Positions 18,615-28,060 are shown, counted from the first letter of the stretch. The stretch is 64,000 nucleotides of DNA from Bradyrhizobium prioriisuperbiae (GCF_032397745.1 NZ_CP135921.1:682001-746000), one strand, 5' to 3'. Numbers and translations: made by a program. The notes: generated by a model not told the origin, from the letters alone.

Positions 18615-20123
18615 ATGATTCGCATTTCGACGATTTTCATCGCCATCTGCATGGTGCTGATCGCGGCATCACTTGGCTTGGTGCTCCATGCACTGGCCGG
18701 CTTCAGCGTCTCGGAATCCGCCATCGTGGCGCTGGCAGCCCTGACCTTGCTGATTCTCTACAATGCAGTCTCGATGCGACTGCGCGACCGCACTGACGTC
18801 AACAAGCAGATCACCGATCTGTCGCACGGCACGGCTGAACTGGCGCGCCAGGTCGGCGAGTTCGGACGCCGCCTCGCTGCTATCGAGCAGCGGACGACCG
18901 CGCTGGACGCCACGTCGCAGGAGCGGGTGCAGACTGCGCTGGGCGAAATCAACGAACTCGGCGCGCTGGTCAAGCAGCTGGCGGTGTCGACCGCGGCCCA
19001 TGAGGAGCAACTGGCCGGGAAACCGCACGTCCTCGAGATCGAAGCGCCGACTGTCCAGGCTCTCCTGAGCCAAATCTCCGAATCTGAGGCGTCCTTGGCG
19101 GCCGACGGCGGCAGCAGGCAGGCCGCACCGCCGGCAGCCTCCGACCTCGAATGGGTGGAATCGCCGCTGCCGCCGCAGCCGGCCATCGTTGCGGCTCAAG
19201 CCGCCGCCCCGGTCTCCCCGGAGAAACCTCAGGGCCCGCCGCTGAACGCCCAGCAGGTGCTCGCCGCCGTGAAGAGGGCTGTCGACACCAACCAGATCGA
19301 TCTCTACCTGCAGCCGCTGGTCACGCTGCCACAGCGCAAGGTGCGTTTCTATGAGGCGGTGTCGCGGATTCGCGACGACAACGATCAGTTGATTGCCGCC
19401 AGGGATTTCATCGCGGCCGCCGAGACGAGCGGCCTGATGGGCCAGATCGACCGCATGGTCCTGCTCCGCTGCATCCAGGTGCTGCGCCGGCTGATGGTGC
19501 GCAACAAGGACGTCGGCGTGTTCTGCAACATGTCCGCCGCGACGCTGGGCAATGCCGATGCCTTTGCGCAATGCCTCGACTTCCTCGAAGCCAACCGTGC
19601 GCTGGCACCCTCCTTCGTGCTGGAATTCAAGCAGGCGGCGTTGCGCACGCTCGGACCGGTGGAAAGCGAAAATCTTGCCGCGCTGGCCCAGCGCGGCTAC
19701 CGTTTCTCGGTCGACCACGTCAGCGATCTGCGGATCGAACCGCGCGAACTGGCCGATCGTGGCGTCCGCTTCATCAAGGTGCCCGCCCACCTGCTGCTCG
19801 ACCAGAAGCAGATGTCAGCCGCCGACATCCACCCAGCCGATCTGTCCGACCTGCTCGGACGTTTCGGCATCGACCTGGTGGCGGAGCGCATCGAGGGCGA
19901 GCGCGCGGTGGTCGATCTGCTCGACTATGACGTGCGTTTCGGCCAGGGCTTCCTGTTCGCACCGCCGCGGCCACTGCGTCCCGAAGGCGCGGCGAGCGCG
20001 AACGGCGCGGCCGATGCCGGGAAACCCGATGCAGTGAAATCCGATACGGTGAAATCCGTTCCCACTGAGGCCGCCGCCCGCACCGGCAAGGCCGCACTGG
20101 TACCCCGCTTCCGAAGTTCGTAG
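18615..20123 (+). CDS. Membrane-anchored degenerate EAL-domain protein, TipF-like architecture
   Basis: 502 residues. Two N-terminal hydrophobic helices (about 4-27 and 33-52), a heptad-like coiled-coil (about 60-135), a Pro/Ala linker, then an EAL domain (about 225-455) and an Ala-rich tail. The EAL signature is YEAVSR (Glu247). The Asn of the NxS motif (CNMSAATL), the lysine (FIKVPAHLL) and QGF are kept, but DDFGTG is replaced by SVDHVSDL and ELTE by EFKQ. Loss of metal ligands suggests it binds rather than cleaves c-di-GMP. The layout resembles Caulobacter TipF, a c-di-GMP receptor for flagellum assembly; that equivalence is inference. Confidence 0.78.
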   Translation: MIRISTIFIAICMVLIAASLGLVLHALAGFSVSESAIVALAALTLLILYNAVSMRLRDRTDVNKQITDLSHGTAELARQVGEFGRRLAAIEQRTTALDATSQERVQTALGEINELGALVKQLAVSTAAHEEQLAGKPHVLEIEAPTVQALLSQISESEASLAADGGSRQAAPPAASDLEWVESPLPPQPAIVAAQAAAPVSPEKPQGPPLNAQQVLAAVKRAVDTNQIDLYLQPLVTLPQRKVRFYEAVSRIRDDNDQLIAARDFIAAAETSGLMGQIDRMVLLRCIQVLRRLMVRNKDVGVFCNMSAATLGNADAFAQCLDFLEANRALAPSFVLEFKQAALRTLGPVESENLAALAQRGYRFSVDHVSDLRIEPRELADRGVRFIKVPAHLLLDQKQMSAADIHPADLSDLLGRFGIDLVAERIEGERAVVDLLDYDVRFGQGFLFAPPRPLRPEGAASANGAADAGKPDAVKSDTVKSVPTEAAARTGKAALVPRFRSS

Positions 20124-20280
20124 TGCGCCGCGGCAACCTCTCACACGAAGTTCGGACGCATATAGAGTATCAGAATTCGAGTTTTCCAGTGTCCTGACCG
20201 AGCTCGAAGTTCGTGATAAGGGTGTCACGATCCGGCCGTCCCGCCGGACCGAACTCAATATCCGAGATGACACCGATCAC

Positions 20281-21135
20281 ATGACATCGATCCGATTTAT
20301 CGACCACCTGAACGAGCTCGCGCGCGACGTCGACATCATCCTCAGCGATATCTGGGGCGTGATCCACGATGGCCTGGTCGCATTCCCCGAGGCGTGCGCC
20401 GCCTTGCAGACCTTTCGCGAGGGGGGCGGCACGGTGGTGATGATCACCAATGCGCCGCGGCCGGCGGACTCGGTGCAGCGGCAATTGCGCAAGCTCGGTG
20501 TCGCCGACGCGACCTACGACGCCATCGTGTCCTCGGGCGATCTCACCCGGCAGTTCATCACCGGGCATCGCGGCGAGAGCGTGCACAAGATCGGTCCCGA
20601 GCGCGACAATTCGATCTTCCGGGAGCTCGACGTCACCTTCGCTCCGCTGGATCAGGCTGACTACATCGTCTGCACCGGGCCGTTCGACGACGAAACCGAA
20701 ACCCCGGACGATTACCGCGACATGATGCAGCAGGCGCTGGCGCGAAAACTGACGTTGATCTGCGCCAATCCCGACATCGTGGTCGAGCGCGGCGACCGGC
20801 TGATCTACTGCGCCGGCGCCATCGCCGAGCTCTACCGCTCGCTCGGCGGCGAGGTGATCTTCTACGGCAAGCCGCACCGGCCGATCTACGACCGGGCGCT
20901 CGGCATCGCCCACGAGTTGCGCCGGAACACCACCGGCCGGGTGCTGGCGATCGGCGATTCCGTCCGCACCGACCTGACCGGCGCCAATGCGATGGGACTC
21001 CATTGCGTGTTCCTGACCCGCGGCATCCATGCCGACGAGTTCAAGGGACTCGATCGGCTCAATGAGAAGGCCGTGCGCAAATTCTTCGGCGACACCAAGC
21101 CGCCGCTGGCGCTGATGCATGAGTTGAAGTGGTAG
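20281..21135 (+). CDS. HAD-superfamily hydrolase, TIGR01459 type
   Basis: 284 residues. HAD motif I is the variant LSDIWGVIHDG; motif II lies near MITNAPRP; motif III Lys in YGKPHRPIY; motif IV as IGDSVRTDLTGANAMG. This is the class IIA (NagD-like) HAD group with a large cap. Substrate unknown; a sugar or nucleotide phosphate is likely from the family. In many Rhizobiales this gene sits close to ribF, but here about 16 kb intervenes. The last 41 bases, ending exactly at the TAG, recur at 30124-30164. Confidence 0.9.
   Translation: MTSIRFIDHLNELARDVDIILSDIWGVIHDGLVAFPEACAALQTFREGGGTVVMITNAPRPADSVQRQLRKLGVADATYDAIVSSGDLTRQFITGHRGESVHKIGPERDNSIFRELDVTFAPLDQADYIVCTGPFDDETETPDDYRDMMQQALARKLTLICANPDIVVERGDRLIYCAGAIAELYRSLGGEVIFYGKPHRPIYDRALGIAHELRRNTTGRVLAIGDSVRTDLTGANAMGLHCVFLTRGIHADEFKGLDRLNEKAVRKFFGDTKPPLALMHELKW
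21095..21135 (+). repeat. Direct repeat, left copy (3' end of the HAD gene)
   Basis: 41 bases running from CCAAGCCGCC to AAGTGGTAG, identical to 30124-30164 and in the same orientation. The left copy encodes the last 12 codons plus stop of the HAD gene. Identity stops sharply at both ends. The two copies bracket 21136-30123. Confidence 0.95.
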
Positions 21136-21183
21136 ATCAGATAGTCCGCCGTTGCCATCCGACGTCGACAAATCAAGAGCTAT

Positions 21184-22155
21184 CTAGGCCGCACCTATCG
21201 CAATGCCTACGCCGAGCACGATGATGCCACCGAGCACGATCTGGAACACCGCCTGCATGAACGGCGTGTCCATGTAGCGGGCACGGATGTAGGCGATGGC
21301 CCAGAGTTCGAAGAACACGACAACAGCCGCGATCGCCGTGGCGATCCAGAACGCGTTTGACCATGAATCGGGAACGAGATACGGCATCGTGTGACCGAGC
21401 CCGCCGAGTGTCGTCATCAAGCCGCAGATCCCGCCGCGCAGCCAAGGCGAGCCGCGCCCCGTCATCGAGCCATCATCGGACAAGGCCTCGGCAAATCCCA
21501 TGCTGATGCCCGCTCCGATCGAAGCCGCAAGTCCGACCAGGAACGTCTGCCAGTTCTGGTGAGTGGCGAAGGCCGCAGCGAACAGCGGCGCGAGGGTCGA
21601 GACCGATCCGTCCATCAGCCCGGCAAGACCGGGCTGCACGTACTGAAGAACGAACATCCGCTTGCGGGTCTTGTCTTCCTCCGCGCGAACATCCGGACTG
21701 AGGATTTTATCTGTCAGTCTCGCCGCAAGGCTTTCGTGGCCTTTTTCCAACTCGGCGAGGTCGCCGAGAAGCTTGCGAACTCCCACATCGGTGGCCTGCT
21801 CCGCGGCCTTCGCATAGAAACGCTCGGCCTCGAACTCCATCGTCTCGGCTTCCTTGCGGATGGCATCGAGCGAGAGATTCTTGGTCAGCCAGATCGGACG
21901 CCGGCGCAGGAAACCTTTGACATCGCCGCGGCGGATCGGAGGCAGATTGGGTCCGAAGCGCTGCTCGTACATTTCGAGCAGCAGATGACGATGGCCTTTT
22001 TCCTGTTCAGCCATCTCCTCGAATATTTTTGCGGAATCCGGATATCGCCCGGCCAGATCTTCGGCGAAGCTCATGTAGATGCGGCTGTCTTCCTCTTCCC
22101 CCGAAATCGCGACAGCCAGGACTTCCCGCTCGGTCAACTCGGAAAATGCCTTCAC
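21184..22155 (-). CDS. mbfA: Membrane-bound ferritin-like iron exporter MbfA (rubrerythrin-VIT1 fusion)
   Basis: 323 residues. The N-terminal ferritin-like/rubrerythrin domain (about 1-155) has repeated Glu-rich iron-ligand helices ([52 protein letters not shown]). The C-terminal VIT1/CCC1-type membrane domain (about 165-320) shows [12 protein letters not shown] and [20 protein letters not shown]. MbfA of Bradyrhizobium and Agrobacterium exports iron and protects against iron/peroxide stress under Irr control. The GTG at 22155 was chosen: AAAGGG lies seven bases upstream. The adjoining palindrome at 22173-22195 matches an Irr box. Confidence 0.93.
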   Translation of the reverse strand: MKAFSELTEREVLAVAISGEEEDSRIYMSFAEDLAGRYPDSAKIFEEMAEQEKGHRHLLLEMYEQRFGPNLPPIRRGDVKGFLRRRPIWLTKNLSLDAIRKEAETMEFEAERFYAKAAEQATDVGVRKLLGDLAELEKGHESLAARLTDKILSPDVRAEEDKTRKRMFVLQYVQPGLAGLMDGSVSTLAPLFAAAFATHQNWQTFLVGLAASIGAGISMGFAEALSDDGSMTGRGSPWLRGGICGLMTTLGGLGHTMPYLVPDSWSNAFWIATAIAAVVVFFELWAIAYIRARYMDTPFMQAVFQIVLGGIIVLGVGIAIGAA

Positions 22156-22172
22156 TTCTTGACCCTTTTTCA

Positions 22173-22195
22173 CACTTTAGAATAATTCTAAAGTG
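22173..22195 (-). promoter_or_regulatory. Iron control element (Irr box) upstream of mbfA
   Basis: A perfect 23-base palindrome with core TTTAGAATAATTCTAAA, 18 bases before the chosen mbfA start. It matches the ICE motif recognised by the heme-responsive regulator Irr in Bradyrhizobium. Its position predicts repression of mbfA by Irr when iron is low. Confidence 0.9.
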
Positions 22196-22338
22196 ATTTA
22201 TAGAGTCGTTTTGGCGGCGGTCAAACCTTTTGTGCGGCAACGGCAATCGCCCGAACGGTCCCCGCTGGGGCTTTTGCATTCGATTTGAAATTTTGCGCCG
22301 TCCCGGCCGGACCGCGAGGGCTCTTCAATCGCGTCGAG

Positions 22339-23643
22339 CTAATGCGGGTTCTCCAGGCTGAATAGCTCGGACTGCTCGTCATAGGCGAACAGTTCGGCGT
22401 AGCGGCCCCAGGACACGATGGTGTGCAGGGTCTCGTCGGCATACTCCTCCGACATGTAGTCCTCGAGCTCGTTGCGGAAACGCGCGGCGGGGGCGGTGTG
22501 CGAGGGGCGTTCGTCCAGCACGCGGCGGATCAGGCCGATGACAGGCACATAGGCGACGAGATGCTCGGCGAACAGCTTCTTGCGCGCATCGGTCGCGAGA
22601 TTTGCAAAGTGCCGGCCGGCCTCGGTCAACATCAGATCGCCTTCACTGAGCTGGGCGAACCGCAGCAGTTGCAGTGCTTCGCCCAGGTGAAACAGCTCGT
22701 CAGCTTCCAGTTGCAGGCTTTCCGCCAGCACCGGCAGATCGGCGTGCCCGTTGTAGGGAGGCCCCGCCAGCGTCTCGATCAGGCCCGAAATCAGGTTCGA
22801 CGACACATGGTTCAGGATCATGCCGACGCCGGTGCCATGAAAACCCTCGACCGCCGGCGCGCGCGGCTCCGCGCGCTGGGTCATGCGGGCATAGATGCTG
22901 TCGACGAGTTGCCGGAACACCGGATCGAGACGGTTGCGCGGATGCGGCAACTCGACCTTGATCTCCGCCGCCACCCGTCCCGGATTGGAGGAAAACACGA
23001 GAATGCGGTCGCACATCAGCACCGCCTCCTCGATATTGTGCGTCACCATCAGCACCGACTTGATCGGAAGCCGCCCTTCGATCCACAGATCGATCAGGTC
23101 GGTGCGCAGCGTCTCCGCAGTGAGCACGTCGAGCGCGGAAAACGGCTCATCCATCAGCAGCAGGTCCGGATGCACCACCAGTGCGCGCGCAAAGCCGACG
23201 CGCTGGCGCATGCCGCCGGAGAGCTCCTTGGGAAACGCCGATTCGAAACCGTCGAGGCCGATCAGATCGATCGCGGCGAGCGCCCGCTTGCGCCGCTCGG
23301 CCCGCTCGATCCCCAATGCTTCCAGGCCGAGCTCGACATTCTGCAGCACCGTCAGCCAAGGAAACAGAGCGAACGACTGAAACACCATGGCGACGCCGTG
23401 CGGCGGCCCCTGGATGGTTTCGCCGCGACAGAGCGCGCCGCCCGATGAGGGCGAAATCAATCCGGCGATGATGCGCAGCAGTGTCGACTTGCCGGATCCG
23501 GAACGGCCGAGCAGGCCGACAATCTCGCCGGAACGGATGGTGAGATCGACATTGTCGAGCACCAGCAGATCCTCGCCGCTGCCTTTTGGAAAGGACCGGC
23601 AGACATGGCTGATGTCGATGAGTGGCTTGGCGATGTCGAGCAT
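22339..23643 (-). CDS. ABC transporter ATP-binding protein, nitrate/sulfonate-type with C-terminal AAA-associated domain
   Basis: 434 residues. The ATPase domain (about 1-250) has Walker A GRSGSGKST, Q-loop VFQSFALFPW, signature LSGGMRQRVGFARAL and Walker B LLLMDEPFSALD, with the H-loop in VTHNIEEAVL. The C-terminal 150 residues form the AAA-associated domain (PF09821 type), seen only in this anion-transporter subgroup. AGGAG precedes the ATG. It starts 14 bases after the permease stop, in an operon porin-permease-ATPase. No substrate-binding protein is encoded nearby. Confidence 0.93.
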   Translation of the reverse strand: MLDIAKPLIDISHVCRSFPKGSGEDLLVLDNVDLTIRSGEIVGLLGRSGSGKSTLLRIIAGLISPSSGGALCRGETIQGPPHGVAMVFQSFALFPWLTVLQNVELGLEALGIERAERRKRALAAIDLIGLDGFESAFPKELSGGMRQRVGFARALVVHPDLLLMDEPFSALDVLTAETLRTDLIDLWIEGRLPIKSVLMVTHNIEEAVLMCDRILVFSSNPGRVAAEIKVELPHPRNRLDPVFRQLVDSIYARMTQRAEPRAPAVEGFHGTGVGMILNHVSSNLISGLIETLAGPPYNGHADLPVLAESLQLEADELFHLGEALQLLRFAQLSEGDLMLTEAGRHFANLATDARKKLFAEHLVAYVPVIGLIRRVLDERPSHTAPAARFRNELEDYMSEEYADETLHTIVSWGRYAELFAYDEQSELFSLENPH

Positions 23644-23657
23644 GGGGATCTCCTGAA

Positions 23658-25391
23658 TTATCCAAGACGAAGGCGGCGTTCACCGAAGGCATAGAGCGGC
23701 CTCCAGAGCAGACGGTTGAACAGCGTGACGAACACGCACATGACGGTGATGCCGAGCACCACGCGCGGAAAGTCGCCGGCCTCGGTCGCCTTGGCGATAT
23801 AGGCGCCGAGCCCGGTCGCGGTCAGTTTCTCGTCGCCCCAGCTCGCCACCTCGGCCACGATCGAGGCATTCCACGATCCGCCGGACGCGGTGATAGCGCC
23901 GGTCACGTAGTATGGAAAAATGCCGGGCAGGATCACCTTCAGCCACCAGCGCCATCCGCGCAGATGAAAGCTGCCCGCGGCCTCCTTCAGGTCGGTCGGA
24001 AACGCGCTGGCGCCGGCGATGACGTTGAACAGGATGTACCACTGAGTGCCCAGGATCATCAGCGGGCTCAGCCAGATGTTCGCATTCAAGCCGAAATGAA
24101 CGATCAGGACGACGAAGGCCGGAAAAGCCAGGTTCGCCGGAAATGCGGCCAGAAATTGCGCCAGCGGCTGGATTTTTTCCGCCAGTTTCGGCCGCAGGCC
24201 GATCCAGACCCCGATCGGGACCCAGACCAGGCTTGCGATGGTCATCAGCACAATGACGCGGACCAGAGTGATGAAGCCGACGCCAATGGCGGTGACCACA
24301 TCGCTCCAGGCGAGCGTATCAGCGAGATAGCTAACCGCCTGCCATCCCGCATAAAGCGTGCCCACAACGATCAGTGCGATCCAGATGGCATCGCCAAAAC
24401 GCGACGGCGGCCCGGGCCTGACCGGCAGCCGAAGTTGTCGCGGCCAGCTAAAATTCGCCGAGGAAATCGCCCGGTTGAGGACCACGAACGGATAGGACAG
24501 CGCACGCAGCGCCCGCGTGCGGCGAAACAGATCGAGCATCCAGGACTCCGGCGCGGTGGCCGATGCCGTCTGCTCGAAACGGAATTTGTCGGCCCAGGCC
24601 ACGATCGGGCGAAACAGCAGCTGATCGTAGGCAACGATCACGCACAACATGGCCAGCACCGCATAGCCGATGGCGGCGAGATCCTGCTGCTTGATCGCCA
24701 GCGCCACATAGGCGCCGATGCCCGGCAGTGTCACAGTGGTGTCGCCGACCGTGATTGCTTCGGACGCGACGACGAAGAACCAGCCGCCGGACATCGACAT
24801 CATGGTGTTCCAGACCAGGCCGGGCATCGCAAACGGCACGTCCAGCCGCCAGAAGCGCTGCCAGGGCGTCAGATGGAAGCTCTGCGTGGCCTCCTCCAGA
24901 TCCTTCGGCACGTTGCGCAGCGCCTGGTACATGCTGAAGGTCATGTTCCAGGCCTGGCTGGTAAAGATCGCGAACACGCACGCGAGCTCCGCACCGAGCA
25001 CCCGCCCCGGAAACAGGTTCATGAAAAACACCACGGTGAAGGTGAGAAAACCGAGAATCGGCACCGACTGCAGGATGTCGAGAATCGGAATCAGCACCAT
25101 CTCGGCGCGCCGGCTCTTCGCCGCCAGCGCAGCGTAGAGGAAGGTGAACACCAGCGAACAGACGATGGCGGCGAGCATGCGCAGGGTGGTCCGCAGCGCA
25201 TACATCGGCAGGTTCGACGGATCGAGCGAGACCGGCGCCATGTCGAGCACCGACAGTGGCGCGTTGGTCTGCTCGGCACCGTAGGCGATCAGAACCATGG
25301 CGCCGATGATCAGCACCAGCGCGATGCCATCCCAGATGTTCGGCAGCAGGGTGCGGCCGAGCGCCGGCGGCGAGATTTTTTGCAGGGCCAT
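23658..25391 (-). CDS. ABC transporter double permease (COG4986-like anion transporter)
   Basis: 577 residues, about a dozen membrane helices, two binding-protein-dependent permease modules in one chain. Each half carries an EAA-type loop for ATPase contact: LEEATQSFHLTPWQRFWRLD in the first and LKEAAGSFHLRGWRWWLKVI in the second. A single chain with two permease modules can form the whole membrane pathway with two copies of the ATPase. The start is 3 bases past the upstream porin stop. Members of this group are annotated as anion (nitrate/sulfonate-like) importers; the real substrate is unknown. Confidence 0.9.
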   Translation of the reverse strand: MALQKISPPALGRTLLPNIWDGIALVLIIGAMVLIAYGAEQTNAPLSVLDMAPVSLDPSNLPMYALRTTLRMLAAIVCSLVFTFLYAALAAKSRRAEMVLIPILDILQSVPILGFLTFTVVFFMNLFPGRVLGAELACVFAIFTSQAWNMTFSMYQALRNVPKDLEEATQSFHLTPWQRFWRLDVPFAMPGLVWNTMMSMSGGWFFVVASEAITVGDTTVTLPGIGAYVALAIKQQDLAAIGYAVLAMLCVIVAYDQLLFRPIVAWADKFRFEQTASATAPESWMLDLFRRTRALRALSYPFVVLNRAISSANFSWPRQLRLPVRPGPPSRFGDAIWIALIVVGTLYAGWQAVSYLADTLAWSDVVTAIGVGFITLVRVIVLMTIASLVWVPIGVWIGLRPKLAEKIQPLAQFLAAFPANLAFPAFVVLIVHFGLNANIWLSPLMILGTQWYILFNVIAGASAFPTDLKEAAGSFHLRGWRWWLKVILPGIFPYYVTGAITASGGSWNASIVAEVASWGDEKLTATGLGAYIAKATEAGDFPRVVLGITVMCVFVTLFNRLLWRPLYAFGERRLRLG

Positions 25392-25394
25392 CGG

Positions 25395-27371
25395 TCAAAA
25401 CTCCGCGTGCACGCGTCCGGAGAAAATCGACACCGGCCCGCGGTCCGCATTGTAAGCGGGGTTGGCGATCAGCTGATAATCGGCGGTCAGCGTCACGCTC
25501 TTGTCGATGGCGAAGGCGTAATAGGTCTCCAGAATCTTCTCGGTCGAATAATTGAGCCGGCCGTCGCCGATCAGCAGGCCATTGCCGCCGGCGGCAAGGA
25601 AGTCGCGGTGCGCGCGCGACAGGCCGTTGACGGCGCCGCCGAAGCCGATGGTGTCGTTCGGGCGGCCCCAGTAACTCCCTTTCACCGAGATTCCGCCCGA
25701 CAGGCTGCGGTCGATGTCGGTGAAGGAGAGGATTTCGTTCTGTCCGTCGTTCCAGCTGAAGCGGCCGAACAGGCCGATGTCGGTCGCGACCTGCTGTTCG
25801 CCGTTGAGATAGAAGCCGTACTTCCAGTTCTCCTTGCGGATCGCCGCCGTCACAGCGTTGATATCCAGCGCCGGATCGGCGACCACGATGCCCAGCGCAT
25901 CGCGATAGTTGGCGGTGTTGCCGCGGGTGCCGAACACCCCGAGGCGCAGCTTGCCGGGCTGACCGAGGATCGCGTAACGCTCTTCCAACTCGACCACGCC
26001 GCCGCCGCTGTTCCAGGTCAAAGAATCGCTGTTGGGTTGCGACGGCACCTGGAAAACGCCGGCGCGCAGCGCCCAGTCTTTCTTGTTGAGTTCGACCACG
26101 GCGCCGCGGGTGAAGCCGGGCAAATCGGCCGGGAAGTCATAAGCCGCGGACGCCCACATCGCCCAGTTCATGAAGTCGGCGCGCGGGTCCTTGGCGTAGG
26201 AATTGCCGTCGAAATAATCGCCCACCGCAAACCGCCCAATGGTCAGTGTAACGCGATCGATGTCGCGCTTGCTGGCCAGTTGCATCGGGCCGTCGGCGAC
26301 ATCCTCCTGTTCGCCGCCGAGGCCGAAGGTCTGGCGGAAGATGTAGCGCTGCGGCCGGAATTTTGGATACTCCGCGCCGCCCTTCTGTGCCTCGCCATTG
26401 GAGAAGCCGGCAAGGCCCAGCGTGCTGCCGATGCCGAAGCCCTGTGCCAGCTCCGGATTGAAATAGAGCTCGCCGCCCTGCCACAGCCGCACGCCGATGA
26501 AGGCGTCCACGGTCCAGGTCTCGCGTCCCCGGCCGAGGCCCGGCAGGCTGTTGCTGCCCTGATAGGGCGCACGGAACGTCGGATAGGCCTGGGTGATCAG
26601 CGTGGTCTGGCCATGCACATTCCAGTTGGTGGACTCCGGCAGCACGAGTTTCGGCGCCACGCCGGACTGCCACGGCGGGGTGTCCCAGAGCCGGTAGTTC
26701 AGCCCGAGCTTGAGCATGTGCAGCTTGGGATCGACCCGCGCACCGAATGGCGGGGCGTCGAACGCGAAGTCGCGCGCGCCCAAATCGATGTAGTTGTATT
26801 CGAGCTTGCCGCTCCAGCCCTGGCCCAGCGCGAGTTCGAGGCCGGCGCCAGCTGCCCAGCCGACATGCAGCCGCGCATTGTGGCCGGCCACGCTGCCATC
26901 GGCATCGTTGACGTCCACGACCGTGCGCCCCCAGGCGAGGCCGCCGGTGACATACGGCAGCCACGCGCCGGTGGCGTAGCCGATCCGGCCGCGTACGGTG
27001 CCGAGATGATCGAAGGTGGTGTCGAACGGCGCCGGTGTCCGCTTGCCCTGGTCGATCGGCCCCATGAACGACATGTCGGCCTCGAGGCCCAGCACCACGC
27101 GGTTCGGCAGTTGAACGTTATAGCCGGCCTGGAAACCCCCGGTCATGCCGGTGAGGCTGTGCGGCAGGAACACGGCCTGCAGCGGCAATCCGTTGCTGTC
27201 CGGCCCGAGGTTGCCCGCGCCATAGCCGACATGGCCGCCGAGATAGAGGCCAGTCCAGTTGATGAAGGGGACGGGGGCGACGGCTTTCAACGGCAAATCC
27301 GCGGCCTTCGCCTGATGGCCCGTCATCAGCGCGATCAGGATGGCGTTTGCAAATACGATGGTCTGTTTCAT
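25395..27371 (-). CDS. Two-domain outer-membrane porin: Omp25-like barrel fused to OprB-type porin
   Basis: 658 residues. Signal peptide MKQTIVFANAILIALMTGHQAKAADLP. Residues about 35-245 form an Omp25-like eight-strand pattern (FINWTGLYLGGHVGYGAG ... LKLGLNYRLW). Residues about 255-658 match a carbohydrate-selective OprB-type porin, with TLTIGRFAVGDYFDGNSYAKDPRADFMNW and a C-terminal phenylalanine (SGRVHAEF). First clear gene of the porin-permease-ATPase operon, 3 bases before the permease, suggesting one import route across both membranes. The direct fusion of two barrels is unusual; it may be two separate barrels in tandem. Confidence 0.88.
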   Translation of the reverse strand: MKQTIVFANAILIALMTGHQAKAADLPLKAVAPVPFINWTGLYLGGHVGYGAGNLGPDSNGLPLQAVFLPHSLTGMTGGFQAGYNVQLPNRVVLGLEADMSFMGPIDQGKRTPAPFDTTFDHLGTVRGRIGYATGAWLPYVTGGLAWGRTVVDVNDADGSVAGHNARLHVGWAAGAGLELALGQGWSGKLEYNYIDLGARDFAFDAPPFGARVDPKLHMLKLGLNYRLWDTPPWQSGVAPKLVLPESTNWNVHGQTTLITQAYPTFRAPYQGSNSLPGLGRGRETWTVDAFIGVRLWQGGELYFNPELAQGFGIGSTLGLAGFSNGEAQKGGAEYPKFRPQRYIFRQTFGLGGEQEDVADGPMQLASKRDIDRVTLTIGRFAVGDYFDGNSYAKDPRADFMNWAMWASAAYDFPADLPGFTRGAVVELNKKDWALRAGVFQVPSQPNSDSLTWNSGGGVVELEERYAILGQPGKLRLGVFGTRGNTANYRDALGIVVADPALDINAVTAAIRKENWKYGFYLNGEQQVATDIGLFGRFSWNDGQNEILSFTDIDRSLSGGISVKGSYWGRPNDTIGFGGAVNGLSRAHRDFLAAGGNGLLIGDGRLNYSTEKILETYYAFAIDKSVTLTADYQLIANPAYNADRGPVSIFSGRVHAEF

Positions 27372-27424
27372 GAATCACTCGGCTTGTCGTCGGTGTCAGT
27401 TGGTTGGCTGTTGTGCGGGAGAAG

Positions 27425-27871
27425 TCATCGCCACAATCTCCAGCTCAGGCGGCGCAATCCTGCGCTTGCCTCCATCAGCAACCTGATGCCGGCGCGACCG
27501 ATCACTCCGGCAAGGACAAAACGGAGCGTCAGCTTCAGCAGCCATTCAGCCGCGGAAAGCAGGACACTTGCAGCCGTGAGCCGCATGCGCTCGCACCGGC
27601 GCCGCGTGCGCGAGGCCCGAGAGAAAGACGGCCAAGCGGCCGGAGGCGTGCGCGGCGGCGGCAAACGATCGGTGTTTCGACCGGCTTCGCTGTCGCGCGC
27701 GGCTCGCATGTGCTGAACGGGAAATTTGTGCGCTTGTACAGCAGACGCGCTCACGAACGCCGCGTTCATGAAGCGCACGAGAACGATACACTCGTCTCGC
27801 GTGGCGATCGCTTCGCAGTTTCGTACAGAGGTCGTTGAACGGGATCGAAAATCGACGGGAATGATTGTCAT
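27425..27871 (-). CDS. Possible hypothetical protein upstream of the porin
   Basis: 148 codons, no recognised family. It opens MTIIPVDFRSRSTTSVRN with GGAG seven bases before the ATG. The middle is Arg/Ala/Pro-rich and composition-driven. The last 45 residues contain a hydrophobic helix followed by basic residues (WLLKLTLRFVLAGVIGRAG). Same strand and 53 bases upstream of the porin. The arginine-rich composition is what a spurious frame in GC-rich DNA would give, so support is weak. Confidence 0.3.
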   Translation of the reverse strand: MTIIPVDFRSRSTTSVRNCEAIATRDECIVLVRFMNAAFVSASAVQAHKFPVQHMRAARDSEAGRNTDRLPPPRTPPAAWPSFSRASRTRRRCERMRLTAASVLLSAAEWLLKLTLRFVLAGVIGRAGIRLLMEASAGLRRLSWRLWR

Positions 27872-27925
27872 CGCTGGCTCCGTTGGCTGGCGAGCGGCCA
27901 GCACGGAACGAGCGAACGCCTGTCG

Positions 27926-28060
27926 CTACGACAAGGCAGTCCGCACAGTGCCGCGGAAATTGTGGCCGTGGGAGATCGTGAATGATTTCTGAGTCAGGCC
28001 CATGCGCCTTGCAGCATCGCGCGCTTGGCGGACGGGCAAGCGTCTACTTCCCTCGATCAT
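27926..28060 (-). CDS. Possible 44-residue small protein with a strong ribosome site
   Basis: The frame MIEGSRRLPVRQARDAARRM... ends LSRRT-like basic residues and is preceded by AAGGAGG five bases from the ATG, a near-perfect Shine-Dalgarno. The peptide is basic with no membrane segment or known motif. It lies on the same strand as the porin operon and could be a leader or regulatory peptide. The rest of 28061-28236 shows nothing else I can identify. Confidence 0.35.
   Translation of the reverse strand: MIEGSRRLPVRQARDAARRMGLTQKSFTISHGHNFRGTVRTALS

Noticed and set aside
23622..27716. A plus-strand open frame of more than 1300 codons across the ABC transporter and porin genes
   Set aside because: It is antisense to genes with clear domain motifs. 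Its own product is His/Arg/Gly-rich with no recognisable domain, as expected from the opposite strand of GC-rich genes.
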